Below, piece by piece: positions 42,520 to 50,549 of a DNA stretch of 64,000 bases. The notes under the pieces were generated by a model. The model ran no database searches, was not told where the DNA came from, and saw only the letters and a program-made list of their open reading frames with translations. A program made the position numbers and the translations under genes. The DNA is from an uncultured Clostridia bacterium. Lineage in GTDB: Bacteria > Bacillota > Clostridia > Christensenellales > Borkfalkiaceae. Positions within the stretch are counted from its first letter, which is position 1. Each line of letters begins with the position of its first letter. The stretch lies in contig CAKQKE010000003.1 of NCBI GenBank assembly GCA_934247935.1, forward strand, positions 1 to 64,000, in the 5' to 3' direction.

Positions 42520-42819
42520 TTATAACTTGATCTTGATGTCTACGCCTGCGGGGAGGTGTATGCTTTCAAGTATCTTCGCATTTGTCGAATAAATGTCGAT
42601 AAGCCTCTTGTGCGTTCTGATTTCGAATTGCTCTCTGCTGTCCTTATACTTGTGGGGAGAACGCAAGATAGTAACTATTTCCTTCTCTGTGGGAAGTGGA
42701 ATAGGTCCGCTTATTTTCGCGCCGACTTTCTTCATCGCTTCAACGATGCGCTCTGTTGCCTGATCGACCATCTTAGCGTCGTAGGCTGCCAATTTAATTC
42801 TCATTTTTTGTCCTGACAT
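42520..42819 (-). CDS. rpsJ: 30S ribosomal protein S10
   Basis: 99 residues. MSGQKMRIKLAAYDAKMVDQATERIVEA start, IPLPTEKEIVTILRSPHKYKDSREQFEIRTHKRLID is signature. S10 is both a head protein and NusE of antitermination complexes. First gene of the operon, with a 200-nt-plus leader and an attenuator-like hairpin before it. Confidence 0.98.
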   Translation of the reverse strand: MSGQKMRIKLAAYDAKMVDQATERIVEAMKKVGAKISGPIPLPTEKEIVTILRSPHKYKDSREQFEIRTHKRLIDIYSTNAKILESIHLPAGVDIKIKL

Positions 42820-42886
42820 GTTAATTCCTCCGATTTATACTAACATTTTTATTCAACATTGCCGTGTGTATCGCACCCTTTGGCAT

Positions 42887-42924
42887 TAAAAAAATCATTC
42901 GCACTGTGTGTTTAAAGCGAATGA
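42887..42924 (-). terminator. Attenuator-type terminator in the S10 operon leader
   Basis: Stem TCATTCGC (42895-42902) with GCGAATGA (42917-42924), followed on the minus strand by seven U (42888-42894), 68 bp before the rpsJ start. A terminator between promoter and first gene implies regulated read-through. The leader also holds GC-rich hairpins around 42935-43030 (for example GGGTTCCGGACCC). Confidence 0.7.
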
Positions 42925-43080
42925 CCTGTCATACCACCCGGGTCCGTAGTTAGTCGCAGAGATTGAGTCTCCACATTTGTCAATGAAAATTATCTTTCTT
43001 CCTTACAGCGGGGTCCGGAACCCGTTATCGGTCGAATTAAGTAACTTTTCATCTCAACCCATATTACACAGCCTAATTAT

Positions 43081-43108
43081 ATTACAACAAACATCAACCC
43101 ATTGTCAA
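43081..43108 (-). promoter_or_regulatory. Promoter of the S10-spc-alpha operon
   Basis: TTGACA (43108-43103), 16-bp spacer, TGTAAT (43086-43081). A TATAAT at 43081-43076 would need a 21-bp spacer. The gap from here to 43607 holds no gene I can support. Confidence 0.6.
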
Positions 43109-43607
43109 ATATTTTTTCACTGTTTTTTAACTTTTTTTCATTATTTTTTAATTATATGGTTTTTTTACGGATTCCGGGTCGAATTATCCCGATTTTACCG
43201 TAAATTTTGCTTTAATAATATTTTTTAACCCACCATCGCCGTTTTATCTTTGTTATGTTTGAGAGAATACGCTTTTTGAGATTACGTTTTTGAATTTATA
43301 TACAAAAGCAATTATACTATTTCGTTTTTATCGACTCTATTTTGCAAACATCTCCCCGCTTTAACGCACCGCTTGTTTAATATTGTCGCACCCATAAATC
43401 AAACGCTCTTTTACACGCTTTACAAAACCTCTTTTATCGCACGCGGCAACCGCAATTATATACCCCATTACACCCGCAATATATTTACCCGACCGATTTA
43501 TCCGCCCGACACCCATATTATAATAATAAGGAATAAGTTTTTGCGGCGTAAATTAAGCCGTATTCGCACAACGCAAATTCTACCGCAACTTAATTAAAGA
43601 GACGTTT

Positions 43608-43637
43608 AAAAGCCGCGCAGATTTTTCGGCACGGCTT
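43608..43637 (-). terminator. Terminator of the GH31 gene
   Basis: AAGCCG...GC / GC...CGGCTT interrupted stem with a U-run on the minus strand, 23 bp after the GH31 stop. Confidence 0.7.
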
Positions 43638-43659
43638 AAATTTAAATTTTATCAGATTT

Positions 43660-46059
43660 TTATAACGTTTCGAGCAATTTGTCTTTATAAATGTTTGGCA
43701 ACGACTTTTTATCTTTTTTCTTCGTCGTCATTTCGTTTACTACGGATACAAACTCATCCACGCTTTTGCAAGCGACAAGTTTTTCGTATAAATCGCTTCT
43801 TAAATCGTTGTCTCCGTCAAGGCGACGAACAGCGTAACCCGCATTGCGTTTTAAAAGCGCGAGTTTGTCTTCTTTTTTGTATTCGACCTCGACAATATAC
43901 GTTTTATCGAAGTCTGAATTATCCAATATAACCGAAGTATAGTCTGTTTCGACAGTCTCGGGCGTTTGCTCGTTTTCGCCGCATAAAACCTTGATTTTGC
44001 CGTCGTGAATGTTTTTAAACGCAAGCCTTAACGACCTGTCGCAAGGAATTACGCCGCTTTCGCCCTCGAACGTTATTTTCAGGCACTGCTTACCGTCTTT
44101 TTCAAACGAAGTGAAATTCGTTCTGAACACTTTATCGTTGCCGTCGTCTTCTACAAGTTGAAAACTGCCGTTGCCGTTGTACACCTCTACGTTAAGCGAG
44201 TGAGGATTTTGCACGCTGTTAAACGTTTTGTCTCTGCTCGTGACGAAAAACCCGCCCTCTTTTGCGAACACGGGAATTGTATCTAACCACCTGACGATTG
44301 TTCTTTCGCCGCCTTCGTAAGTTTCACCGGTAAAAATATCGGTCCATTTACCGTCGGGGAAATAAATTTTTTGCTTTACAAAACCGTTGAAAGAATGTTT
44401 TGTAATCGGACTGACAAGCAGTTGCCCTGCGAAAATATACTCGTTTTTGTAGTCGTACGCTTGCTTTTTATGCGGTTCGTAATAATAAAGCGGCTCTACA
44501 ATCGCTTGTCCTTTTTCGTGAGTCAGATAATCCGCCGAGTATAAATAAGGTATCATTGCGTGGCGCAATCTCAACGCCTCTTCCGCCATATAACCTATTC
44601 CGTTCATGTAAAACCACGGCTCTTTGTTGCACATGGGGTTACACGAACAATGAAGTCGATTTATCGGGCTGAACACGCCGAATTGCAAATATCTCAGATA
44701 TTGTTCTCCGTCCTTCTGACCGTTCATATGACCGCCGATATCGTGACTCCACCACGTGTATCCGATATTCGATGCGGTCGAGGTAAAATAAGGAATATAA
44801 TCGAGAGTTTCCCAATTTATAATGGTATCGCCCGAAAAGCCGAGCGGGTATCTGTGTGCGCCCACTCCGCAATATCTCGACAAAATAAGCGGCTTGTCGT
44901 CTTTGGCTTTATCGAGGAAATGATAATGATTGAGAGCCCACAGCGGGTCTAACCCTTCTTTTTTGCTGTCGGTGCCCTGTTGCCAATCTATCCACCAGAA
45001 TTTTACGCCGTCTTTTTCATAAGGTTTGTGCAAAATCGAGAAATACGCATTGATAAAGTTTGCGTCGGAGCAATCGAATTCTATTTGTTTTCCGCCGCTT
45101 GAATCCGCGTTTAACGCTTTAGCGAAATCTTCATACATGTCTTCAAACCACCTGACGCCGAGCGCGGGGTGGAGATTGAGCGTAATGGCGTAATTGCGCT
45201 TTTTTATTTCGTTTAAAAACTTTTTGTAATCGGGAAACAAGTCTTTATTCCAACTATACCCCGTCCAGCCGTCGTTTCCGCCGTAATAAGGGGTGTTTCT
45301 GCCGAGTTCGGTAATGTGCTTTTGTTTGTCGAGGTCGTTTGAATAGTGCCAATCCATATCGATCGTCGCCACTGTAAAAGGTATATTTCTCTCTTCAAAC
45401 GAGTCTAAAAGATTTAAATATTCTTTATCGGTATAGGCGTGATATCTGCTCCACCAGTTGCCAAGCGCATATCTGGGAATAAGCGGTACGCTTCCGCAAA
45501 TCGTAAACAACGCCTTTACCGCACCCCTGTAGTCGTCGCCGTAAGCAAAAACGTATTCGTCGCGTATTTGGTTGTAAGCGACGTCCAATTCGCCGTTTTC
45601 CTTTAAAACGAGCGAACGGGTATCGTCGACCACCGCAACGCCCGTCAACGAGCAAACTCCCGTACCCATTTTAATTTCTTCGCCCGTCTCGAAGTCTCTG
45701 TTTGCACTCATTCTGTCGAGAGTTCGATATGTACCCATAAGGTTGCCCTCGTTGGAAATTCTGACTTTGTTGCCGTTTAAAATAACGTAAGATTTTCCGT
45801 AATCTTTATTAACTGCTATTTGCACCGCTTCCGTATCGATACAAATACAGCCGTCATTTTGTCTCGTTTTATACTTCACGGGCGGCATATCCCTGAACCA
45901 AACCGTTTGGGTCGCATTGTCGTTGAAAATTCGTTTTTCGTCTTCTTCTATACGGAAAAGTCTGTCGGTCAACACGGTAATTCTGTAATTCAACCAACGA
46001 ATTACGTTTTTGTCGTTTGCCTTGGGACTCGTCTTCGCTATTAAATGTTTATCGAGCAT
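43660..46059 (-). CDS. Glycoside hydrolase family 31 (alpha-glucosidase/alpha-xylosidase type)
   Basis: 799 residues; ATG 46059 with GGAGG 8 nt upstream. No signal peptide, so cytoplasmic. N-terminal beta domain, then the (beta/alpha)8 barrel: WWSRYHAYTDKEY (202-214), ATIDMDWHYS (231-240), the nucleophile Asp358 in FWWIDWQQGTD, and probable acid/base Asp411 in GFSGDTIINW. C-terminal beta domains follow, ending in an added helical tail (about 740-799). GH31 enzymes remove terminal alpha-glucose or alpha-xylose; the substrate cannot be fixed from sequence. Monocistronic. Confidence 0.93.
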   Translation of the reverse strand: MLDKHLIAKTSPKANDKNVIRWLNYRITVLTDRLFRIEEDEKRIFNDNATQTVWFRDMPPVKYKTRQNDGCICIDTEAVQIAVNKDYGKSYVILNGNKVRISNEGNLMGTYRTLDRMSANRDFETGEEIKMGTGVCSLTGVAVVDDTRSLVLKENGELDVAYNQIRDEYVFAYGDDYRGAVKALFTICGSVPLIPRYALGNWWSRYHAYTDKEYLNLLDSFEERNIPFTVATIDMDWHYSNDLDKQKHITELGRNTPYYGGNDGWTGYSWNKDLFPDYKKFLNEIKKRNYAITLNLHPALGVRWFEDMYEDFAKALNADSSGGKQIEFDCSDANFINAYFSILHKPYEKDGVKFWWIDWQQGTDSKKEGLDPLWALNHYHFLDKAKDDKPLILSRYCGVGAHRYPLGFSGDTIINWETLDYIPYFTSTASNIGYTWWSHDIGGHMNGQKDGEQYLRYLQFGVFSPINRLHCSCNPMCNKEPWFYMNGIGYMAEEALRLRHAMIPYLYSADYLTHEKGQAIVEPLYYYEPHKKQAYDYKNEYIFAGQLLVSPITKHSFNGFVKQKIYFPDGKWTDIFTGETYEGGERTIVRWLDTIPVFAKEGGFFVTSRDKTFNSVQNPHSLNVEVYNGNGSFQLVEDDGNDKVFRTNFTSFEKDGKQCLKITFEGESGVIPCDRSLRLAFKNIHDGKIKVLCGENEQTPETVETDYTSVILDNSDFDKTYIVEVEYKKEDKLALLKRNAGYAVRRLDGDNDLRSDLYEKLVACKSVDEFVSVVNEMTTKKKDKKSLPNIYKDKLLETL

Positions 46060-46215
46060 ATAAGCCGCCTCCGATTGTGTTTACTTAAACATTTTACAAT
46101 ACCTCAAACCGCTTGTCAATATCAAAACAGTATTTTTATAAACTTTTAAACAATAAATATAAAAACTGTGATATTCAGCGAATCCAAGCGGCCGAATTGT
46201 GTTGTTTTCCACCAC

Positions 46216-46241
46216 TTTTACCGCATACGTATTATGTAAAC
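46216..46241. repeat. ATACGTAT palindrome, copy g
   Basis: TTTTACCGC-ATACGTAT-TATGTAAAC, embedded in a longer inverted repeat (AAGCGGCCGAATTGT upstream and ACAATTCGCTT downstream, 46187-46255) directly after the spoIVFB stop. Confidence 0.65.
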
Positions 46242-46262
46242 GCGACAATTCGCTTGATTTTT

Positions 46263-47129
46263 TTATTTTTCGGCGACGTTTGAACAGGCATTTAAATAAT
46301 CGCCCAGACAATCGTACGGAGAAGCCTTTTCGAGCATGTTTGCGACGTCGCTTACAGACATCGTTTTTATGGTTTTTGCACCGCCCGTCATCACTTCAAT
46401 TTCATACAGACAGTCGCTGTCGATAAGTTTTGTTATTCTTTTTACGGGGGTTGTCTTTAAAAGAGCGAGTTTTTTCACTTCGCAACCGCGCTTTAAAGAA
46501 CTTTCATAAAGGTTCGAATAAATTCTTATATACGTATTTTCTCCGTTTTTATCGATAATCCCCGCAAAGACGAATGAGGCAAAAAACAAAAACGTGAAAT
46601 TGACGGAATAAAAACAACTTATCGCAAACAAGCAAAGTAATATGGCAGTAAATATTATTCCCATGATTTTTACCGCCTTTATGGCAGTTTTACGACACAC
46701 GTATAGCGATAAAGTGGACAAAAGTATGCGTCCGCCGTCGAGCGGATAGGCGGGAATGAAGTTGATTAAAGCAATCGAGACGTTGGCATAAACCACGCTT
46801 TCGGTATAAGGGTAAATTTCGGGCACAAGCCACCACAAAGCGGTAAAAAACAAACCGATGCCCAAATTTAAAAGAGGTCCGGCAAGCGCAATTCGTATTT
46901 CGTCGCGATATTTAAGCCCGCTCAGGTCTCCGCTTATCACTGCGCCGTAAGGCATAAGCACCACCCGTTTTAATTTATAACCGAGTTCTTCCGACACATA
47001 AGAGTGTCCCATTTCGTGCACGATTGCCGTTATCGTGCAAATCAAAAAAGAAAATACTTTGCCGGATAAGGCAAAGTATAATCCGAAAATGTAAAATAAC
47101 GGGTGTATGTATATTTTTAAACCTGCCAT
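46263..47129 (-). CDS. spoIVFB: SpoIVFB-like site-2 intramembrane metalloprotease (M50)
   Basis: 288 residues with several membrane helices. Zinc motif HEMGH (38-42) and the second ligand region NFIPAYPLDGGR (124-135) place it in the M50B group. A C-terminal cytoplasmic CBS-like part (about 205-288) fits SpoIVFB, which cleaves pro-sigma-K in the mother cell during sporulation. It overlaps the upstream SpoIVFA-like gene by 13 bp, the classic pair, which strengthens the call. Confidence 0.88.
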   Translation of the reverse strand: MAGLKIYIHPLFYIFGLYFALSGKVFSFLICTITAIVHEMGHSYVSEELGYKLKRVVLMPYGAVISGDLSGLKYRDEIRIALAGPLLNLGIGLFFTALWWLVPEIYPYTESVVYANVSIALINFIPAYPLDGGRILLSTLSLYVCRKTAIKAVKIMGIIFTAILLCLFAISCFYSVNFTFLFFASFVFAGIIDKNGENTYIRIYSNLYESSLKRGCEVKKLALLKTTPVKRITKLIDSDCLYEIEVMTGGAKTIKTMSVSDVANMLEKASPYDCLGDYLNACSNVAEK

Positions 47130-47947
47130 ACAACCATGCCGTCCGTTATCGTATAGTTTTTAATGGTTTCGCCGTTGCTTAAAAACCTGATGTGTACTTT
47201 TTTACCGTTGCTATACCCGACAGGCGTGGACTTATACACGTTTTCGCCGACAAAATAATACGCGTAATCGAGACCTTCGATTGAAGTGCTGAACGAATCG
47301 CTGTGCTTGATTTTTACGCTGTAAGTTCCGTCTTCGCCTTTAACGACTTCGGCAATCGTGCCCTCGCAAGGCGCATAAACCGAACCGCTCACCGTAAAAG
47401 CCATTACACCGTCTTCTATATCGATTTTAGAAATGGTTTCGGGCGCGTTTACGGTAAAATCATCGTATTCTTTGGCGTTTTCTGCGTTGTCGCCCGCGCC
47501 GAACACGTTTTTAAGCATAACGTTCATTCCGCTGTCTTCCCAAAAAATATTCGTGAGAAGAATTGCGATAACAAGCACGAAAATTATCGCCACTTGCGCC
47601 GAAACTATATCAAATTTCAAATTTTGTTTCGCTTTTTTAAAGAACGACTTGATTTTGCTACCTTTTTTTGATTTATCAGACTTGTATTTTTCATAAGAAA
47701 GGTTTGCTTCGGGGTTTTGGTTATTTGTTTCGTTTGAATTTTCGGTATTTTCGTCGCACGAACACAAATTACCGTCGCGCTGATTACCCTCGCACGAGGC
47801 GTTGCCGCACAATTTATCGTTGACGTCTTTAAGAATTTTATTTTTCACTTTTTTTCTCTTATAAACTTGTTTAACCGGCTTAAAATAAACCTCGCAAGAC
47901 GACCCTTCCATATCGAGCATGCGCTCGTATTCCACACTGCTACTCAT
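47117..47947 (-). CDS. spoIVFA: SpoIVFA-like membrane protein with degenerate M23 domain
   Basis: 276 residues; ATG 47947 with AAAGGAG 8 nt upstream. Basic and then Asn/Glu-rich cytoplasmic N-terminus (1-110) with a short cysteine cluster (CGNASCEG...CSC), one membrane helix (about 117-135), and an extracytoplasmic C-terminal LytM/M23-like domain (about 190-276, YAPCEGTIAEVVKGEDG...). The metal ligands of active M23 peptidases are not all present, as in SpoIVFA, which holds and inhibits SpoIVFB. Translationally coupled to spoIVFB. Confidence 0.72.
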   Translation of the reverse strand: MSSSVEYERMLDMEGSSCEVYFKPVKQVYKRKKVKNKILKDVNDKLCGNASCEGNQRDGNLCSCDENTENSNETNNQNPEANLSYEKYKSDKSKKGSKIKSFFKKAKQNLKFDIVSAQVAIIFVLVIAILLTNIFWEDSGMNVMLKNVFGAGDNAENAKEYDDFTVNAPETISKIDIEDGVMAFTVSGSVYAPCEGTIAEVVKGEDGTYSVKIKHSDSFSTSIEGLDYAYYFVGENVYKSTPVGYSNGKKVHIRFLSNGETIKNYTITDGMVVWQV

Positions 47948-48037
47948 AAAAAATCTCCTTTTTCTCTCCTTTTTGCTGTCGATACTTTAAAATATGTCGC
48001 CATAACAAAAAATAGAACCGTCTTGACATATAAAAAA

Positions 48038-48067
48038 TTGACAAAATGCTTTTGCGGGTGCTATAAT
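48038..48067 (+). promoter_or_regulatory. Promoter before the 53-residue ORF
   Basis: TTGACA (48038-48043), 18-bp spacer, TATAAT (48062-48067), reading right and away from spoIVFA. Confidence 0.7.
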
Positions 48068-48194
48068 TTAAAATTGTTTGACGGTGCATTTAAAATCGCC
48101 AACATTTCAAGGCGAAAAAGACGGCCAAAAAAGCAAAAAAGACAAAAAACAATTGACGTATTTATATATTTAAAAGTAAAATCACGGAGAAAGA

Positions 48195-48356
48195 ATGGAA
48201 AACAACAACTCCCGGGACAAAAAAAGTCAGGACACACAAAAAGATAAAAAACAAATAGACAAAAAAAATAAAAATAAAGCCAGAATAAACGAAATGCGCC
48301 GTAAATATTTCGATTATTACGACGACGTAAAGACAAATATTAAAGAAGATTGGTAG
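48195..48356 (+). CDS. Small highly charged protein
   Basis: 53 residues, below common ORF cutoffs. ATG 48195 with GGAG 5 nt upstream and a consensus promoter at 48038-48067. The sequence starts MENNNSRDKKSQDTQKDKKQ and ends DYYDDVKTNIKEDW. Lysine-, asparagine- and aspartate-rich, predicted disordered, except for a short helix around ARINEMRRKYFDYYDD. No family recognised. The 128-nt leader is itself purine-rich. Being divergent from spoIVFA, it could be sporulation-linked, but that is inference. Confidence 0.55.
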   Translation: MENNNSRDKKSQDTQKDKKQIDKKNKNKARINEMRRKYFDYYDDVKTNIKEDW

Positions 48357-48485
48357 ATTTCTTTATTTACGTTTTATCGTTACGCTTTTCAGTCGATTTG
48401 CCGACGAATTATTTTATGAATCTTATGCATCTTGCCTGCTTATACCACTGAATCTTCCTAACTATCGACTTTTATCTTTTATTTT

Positions 48486-48527
48486 GCCTGAATTTTTATT
48501 TCGTCAAAATAAAAACGCTTTTCAGGC
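48486..48527. terminator. Hairpin between the small ORF and the pyridoxal kinase
   Basis: GCCTGAA/TTCAGGC base stem with an inner TTTTTATTT/AAAATAAAAA stem and CGTC loop. Possible terminator of the small ORF, although the U-run is inside the stem. Confidence 0.4.
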
Positions 48528-48598
48528 GATTACCATTCCAACCTAAATTTTAAAAAGGAAAATTGACGGATAAAGACAAATTCCGTCACAAACCGATT

Positions 48599-49432
48599 AT
48601 GAATAAAAAAGTGCTTACTTTGCAAGACATTTCTTGTTACGGTCAATGCTCGATTACCGTTGCATTGCCCATTTTATCCGCTTGCGGACTCGAAACGGCT
48701 ATTATTCCGTCGGCAGTGCTTTCAACCCACACGGGAGGTTTCACGGGGTACACTTTTTGCGACCTCACACTGGAAATACCCAAAATTTTAAACCACTGGC
48801 AAAAGGAAAAAATATTTTTTTCGGCGATATATTCCGGTTATCTCGGCAGTGCCGAACAAATGGAATATTTAAAAGAAGCGTACAAAGTGTGCGGTCTTCC
48901 CGATTGTATAAAAATCGTAGACCCCGTAATGGCCGACAGCGGGAAATTTTACAGCGGATTTAACTATGCTTTTGCCGAAAAAATGAAAGATTTGTGCAAA
49001 ATCGCCGACGTGATCTTACCCAACCTGACCGAGGCGAGCATACTCACCGGCGAACCTTATCTCACCGAATACGACGAAAGTTATATAAAAAAATTGGGTG
49101 AAAAACTGCTCTCTATAGGCTGCAAAACGGTAATCATCACAGGCGTGGGCTACACCAAAGAAACCACGGGCGTAGCGGTGATAAATAAAGAAGGCTATCA
49201 ATATTATTGTCATAAAAAAATACATCAACACTGCCATGGAACGGGCGATATTTTCTCTTCTGCATTTACCGGTGCTCTCATGAACGGAAAAGATTATCTT
49301 TCGGCGGTAAAAATTGCCGCAGACTACGTTGTAAAGTGCATAGAATACACCGTAACAGACCCGACGCATGCTTACGGAGTAAAATTCGAGCCTCTTCTTC
49401 CCGACCTTATAAAAACGATTCAACAAAACTAA
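48599..49432 (+). CDS. pdxY: Pyridoxal/pyridoxamine kinase (PfkB-type)
   Basis: 277 residues from ATG 48599; the family normally starts just before VLTLQDISC. An in-frame TTG at 48563 with AAGGA close upstream would add 12 residues, and the ATG itself has no clear ribosome binding site, so the start is uncertain. QDISCYGQCS, HTGGFTG, DPVMADSGKFY and C-terminal GTGDIFSSAFTGAL (anion hole and catalytic Asp) are typical. It phosphorylates B6 vitamers in salvage to pyridoxal phosphate. Followed by its own terminator. Confidence 0.88.
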   Translation: MNKKVLTLQDISCYGQCSITVALPILSACGLETAIIPSAVLSTHTGGFTGYTFCDLTLEIPKILNHWQKEKIFFSAIYSGYLGSAEQMEYLKEAYKVCGLPDCIKIVDPVMADSGKFYSGFNYAFAEKMKDLCKIADVILPNLTEASILTGEPYLTEYDESYIKKLGEKLLSIGCKTVIITGVGYTKETTGVAVINKEGYQYYCHKKIHQHCHGTGDIFSSAFTGALMNGKDYLSAVKIAADYVVKCIEYTVTDPTHAYGVKFEPLLPDLIKTIQQN

Positions 49433-49451
49433 ACATAAACCATACTCTGTT

Positions 49452-49478
49452 AACGCCGCATTCAGCGGCGTTTTTTAT
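49452..49478 (+). terminator. Terminator after the pyridoxal kinase
   Basis: AACGCCGC/GCGGCGTT stem, ATTCA loop, TTTTTT. Confidence 0.9.
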
Positions 49479-49578
49479 TTTTTTATTAAAGTTGTCGACG
49501 TTGCTTCCAAACTAATCGGCAGTATTTTTTTTCATTCAAGTGCTTTAGCAAATTTACACGCAGTCAGAATATTTGATT

Positions 49579-50391
49579 TTAAGCGGCAATTAAAACGGTT
49601 ATGCCGAGTAAAATTCTATAAATGCCGAAAGGTAAAAAAGTGTGCTTTTTTACAAACCCGGTCAAAAATTTTACCGCGAACAGCGAAACCACGAATGAAA
49701 CCGCCATACCGAGCAGCAGCGCGGAAATTTCTTGAGCCGAAAAACAAAATCTTATTTTAATTAATTTCAGAACGCTCATTCCCGCCATTACGGGTATTGC
49801 CATGAAAAACGCGAACTCGCTCGACGTGTTTCTGTCCGCACCGACGCACATACCGCCCGTAACGGTCGCGCCCGAACGCGAAGTCCCCGGCACTGCCGAC
49901 AAGGCTTGAAACAAACCTATCAAAAATGCTTTTTTATATGTTAATTGGCTTATATCTGTCATTTTTACAGTATACGTGTTGCTTAATCTTTCCAAAAATA
50001 TAAAAACCACACCGTAAAAAATCAGCGCAACGCTTATCACAACCGGCGTATTTAAATACGTGTCGATAGTATCGCCCGCAAGCATTACAAGCACCGCCCC
50101 GGGCAAACATGCCACGCACACTTTAAGCCACATACTCACAACTTCGCCGCGCACGGAAATTTTACCGCCAACCTTATAAATCGGCATTATTTGTTTGCGC
50201 TTTATCACTATCACGGCGATTACAGCCGCCAACTGCACCAAAATAAAATAAGCCTCTTTAAACGACTCGCTCATTTTCATAGGTATAAATTTATCGAAAA
50301 TCAGCATATGCCCCGTACTGCTTACGGGCAGCCACTCTGTAAAGCCCTCTATAATACCGGACAAAATTATCACAATGCAATTATACAACAT
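49579..50391 (-). CDS. uppP: Undecaprenyl-diphosphatase (BacA family)
   Basis: 270 residues, about eight membrane helices; ATG 50391 with GAGG 7 nt upstream. Signature motifs EGFTEWLPVSSTGH (15-28) and PGTSRSGATVTGG (about 165-178) are intact. The enzyme recycles undecaprenyl pyrophosphate for peptidoglycan and wall-polymer synthesis and confers bacitracin tolerance when abundant. Monocistronic. Confidence 0.96.
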   Translation of the reverse strand: MLYNCIVIILSGIIEGFTEWLPVSSTGHMLIFDKFIPMKMSESFKEAYFILVQLAAVIAVIVIKRKQIMPIYKVGGKISVRGEVVSMWLKVCVACLPGAVLVMLAGDTIDTYLNTPVVISVALIFYGVVFIFLERLSNTYTVKMTDISQLTYKKAFLIGLFQALSAVPGTSRSGATVTGGMCVGADRNTSSEFAFFMAIPVMAGMSVLKLIKIRFCFSAQEISALLLGMAVSFVVSLFAVKFLTGFVKKHTFLPFGIYRILLGITVLIAA

Positions 50392-50459
50392 ATATATTAC
50401 CTCAACACAATATATTTTTAAACCTTGACAATTATGCCGACATTATGCAAAATTACCGT

Positions 50460-50485
50460 TTTTACGCAATACGTGTTTTGTAAAA
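50460..50485. repeat. ATACGTAT palindrome, copy h
   Basis: TTTTACGCA-ATACGTGT-TTTGTAAAA, between the terminator of the SGNH lipoprotein gene and uppP. Confidence 0.65.
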
Positions 50486-50492
50486 AAGCACC

Positions 50493-50531
50493 AAAAAGGG
50501 GTTTGACGAACAATTCGCCAAACCCCTTTTT
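50493..50531 (-). terminator. Terminator of the SGNH lipoprotein gene
   Basis: Stem AAAAAGGGGTTTG / CAAACCCCTTTTT, 19 bp past the stop. Confidence 0.85.
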
Positions 50532-50549
50532 ATAAGGAAAATTAAATTT

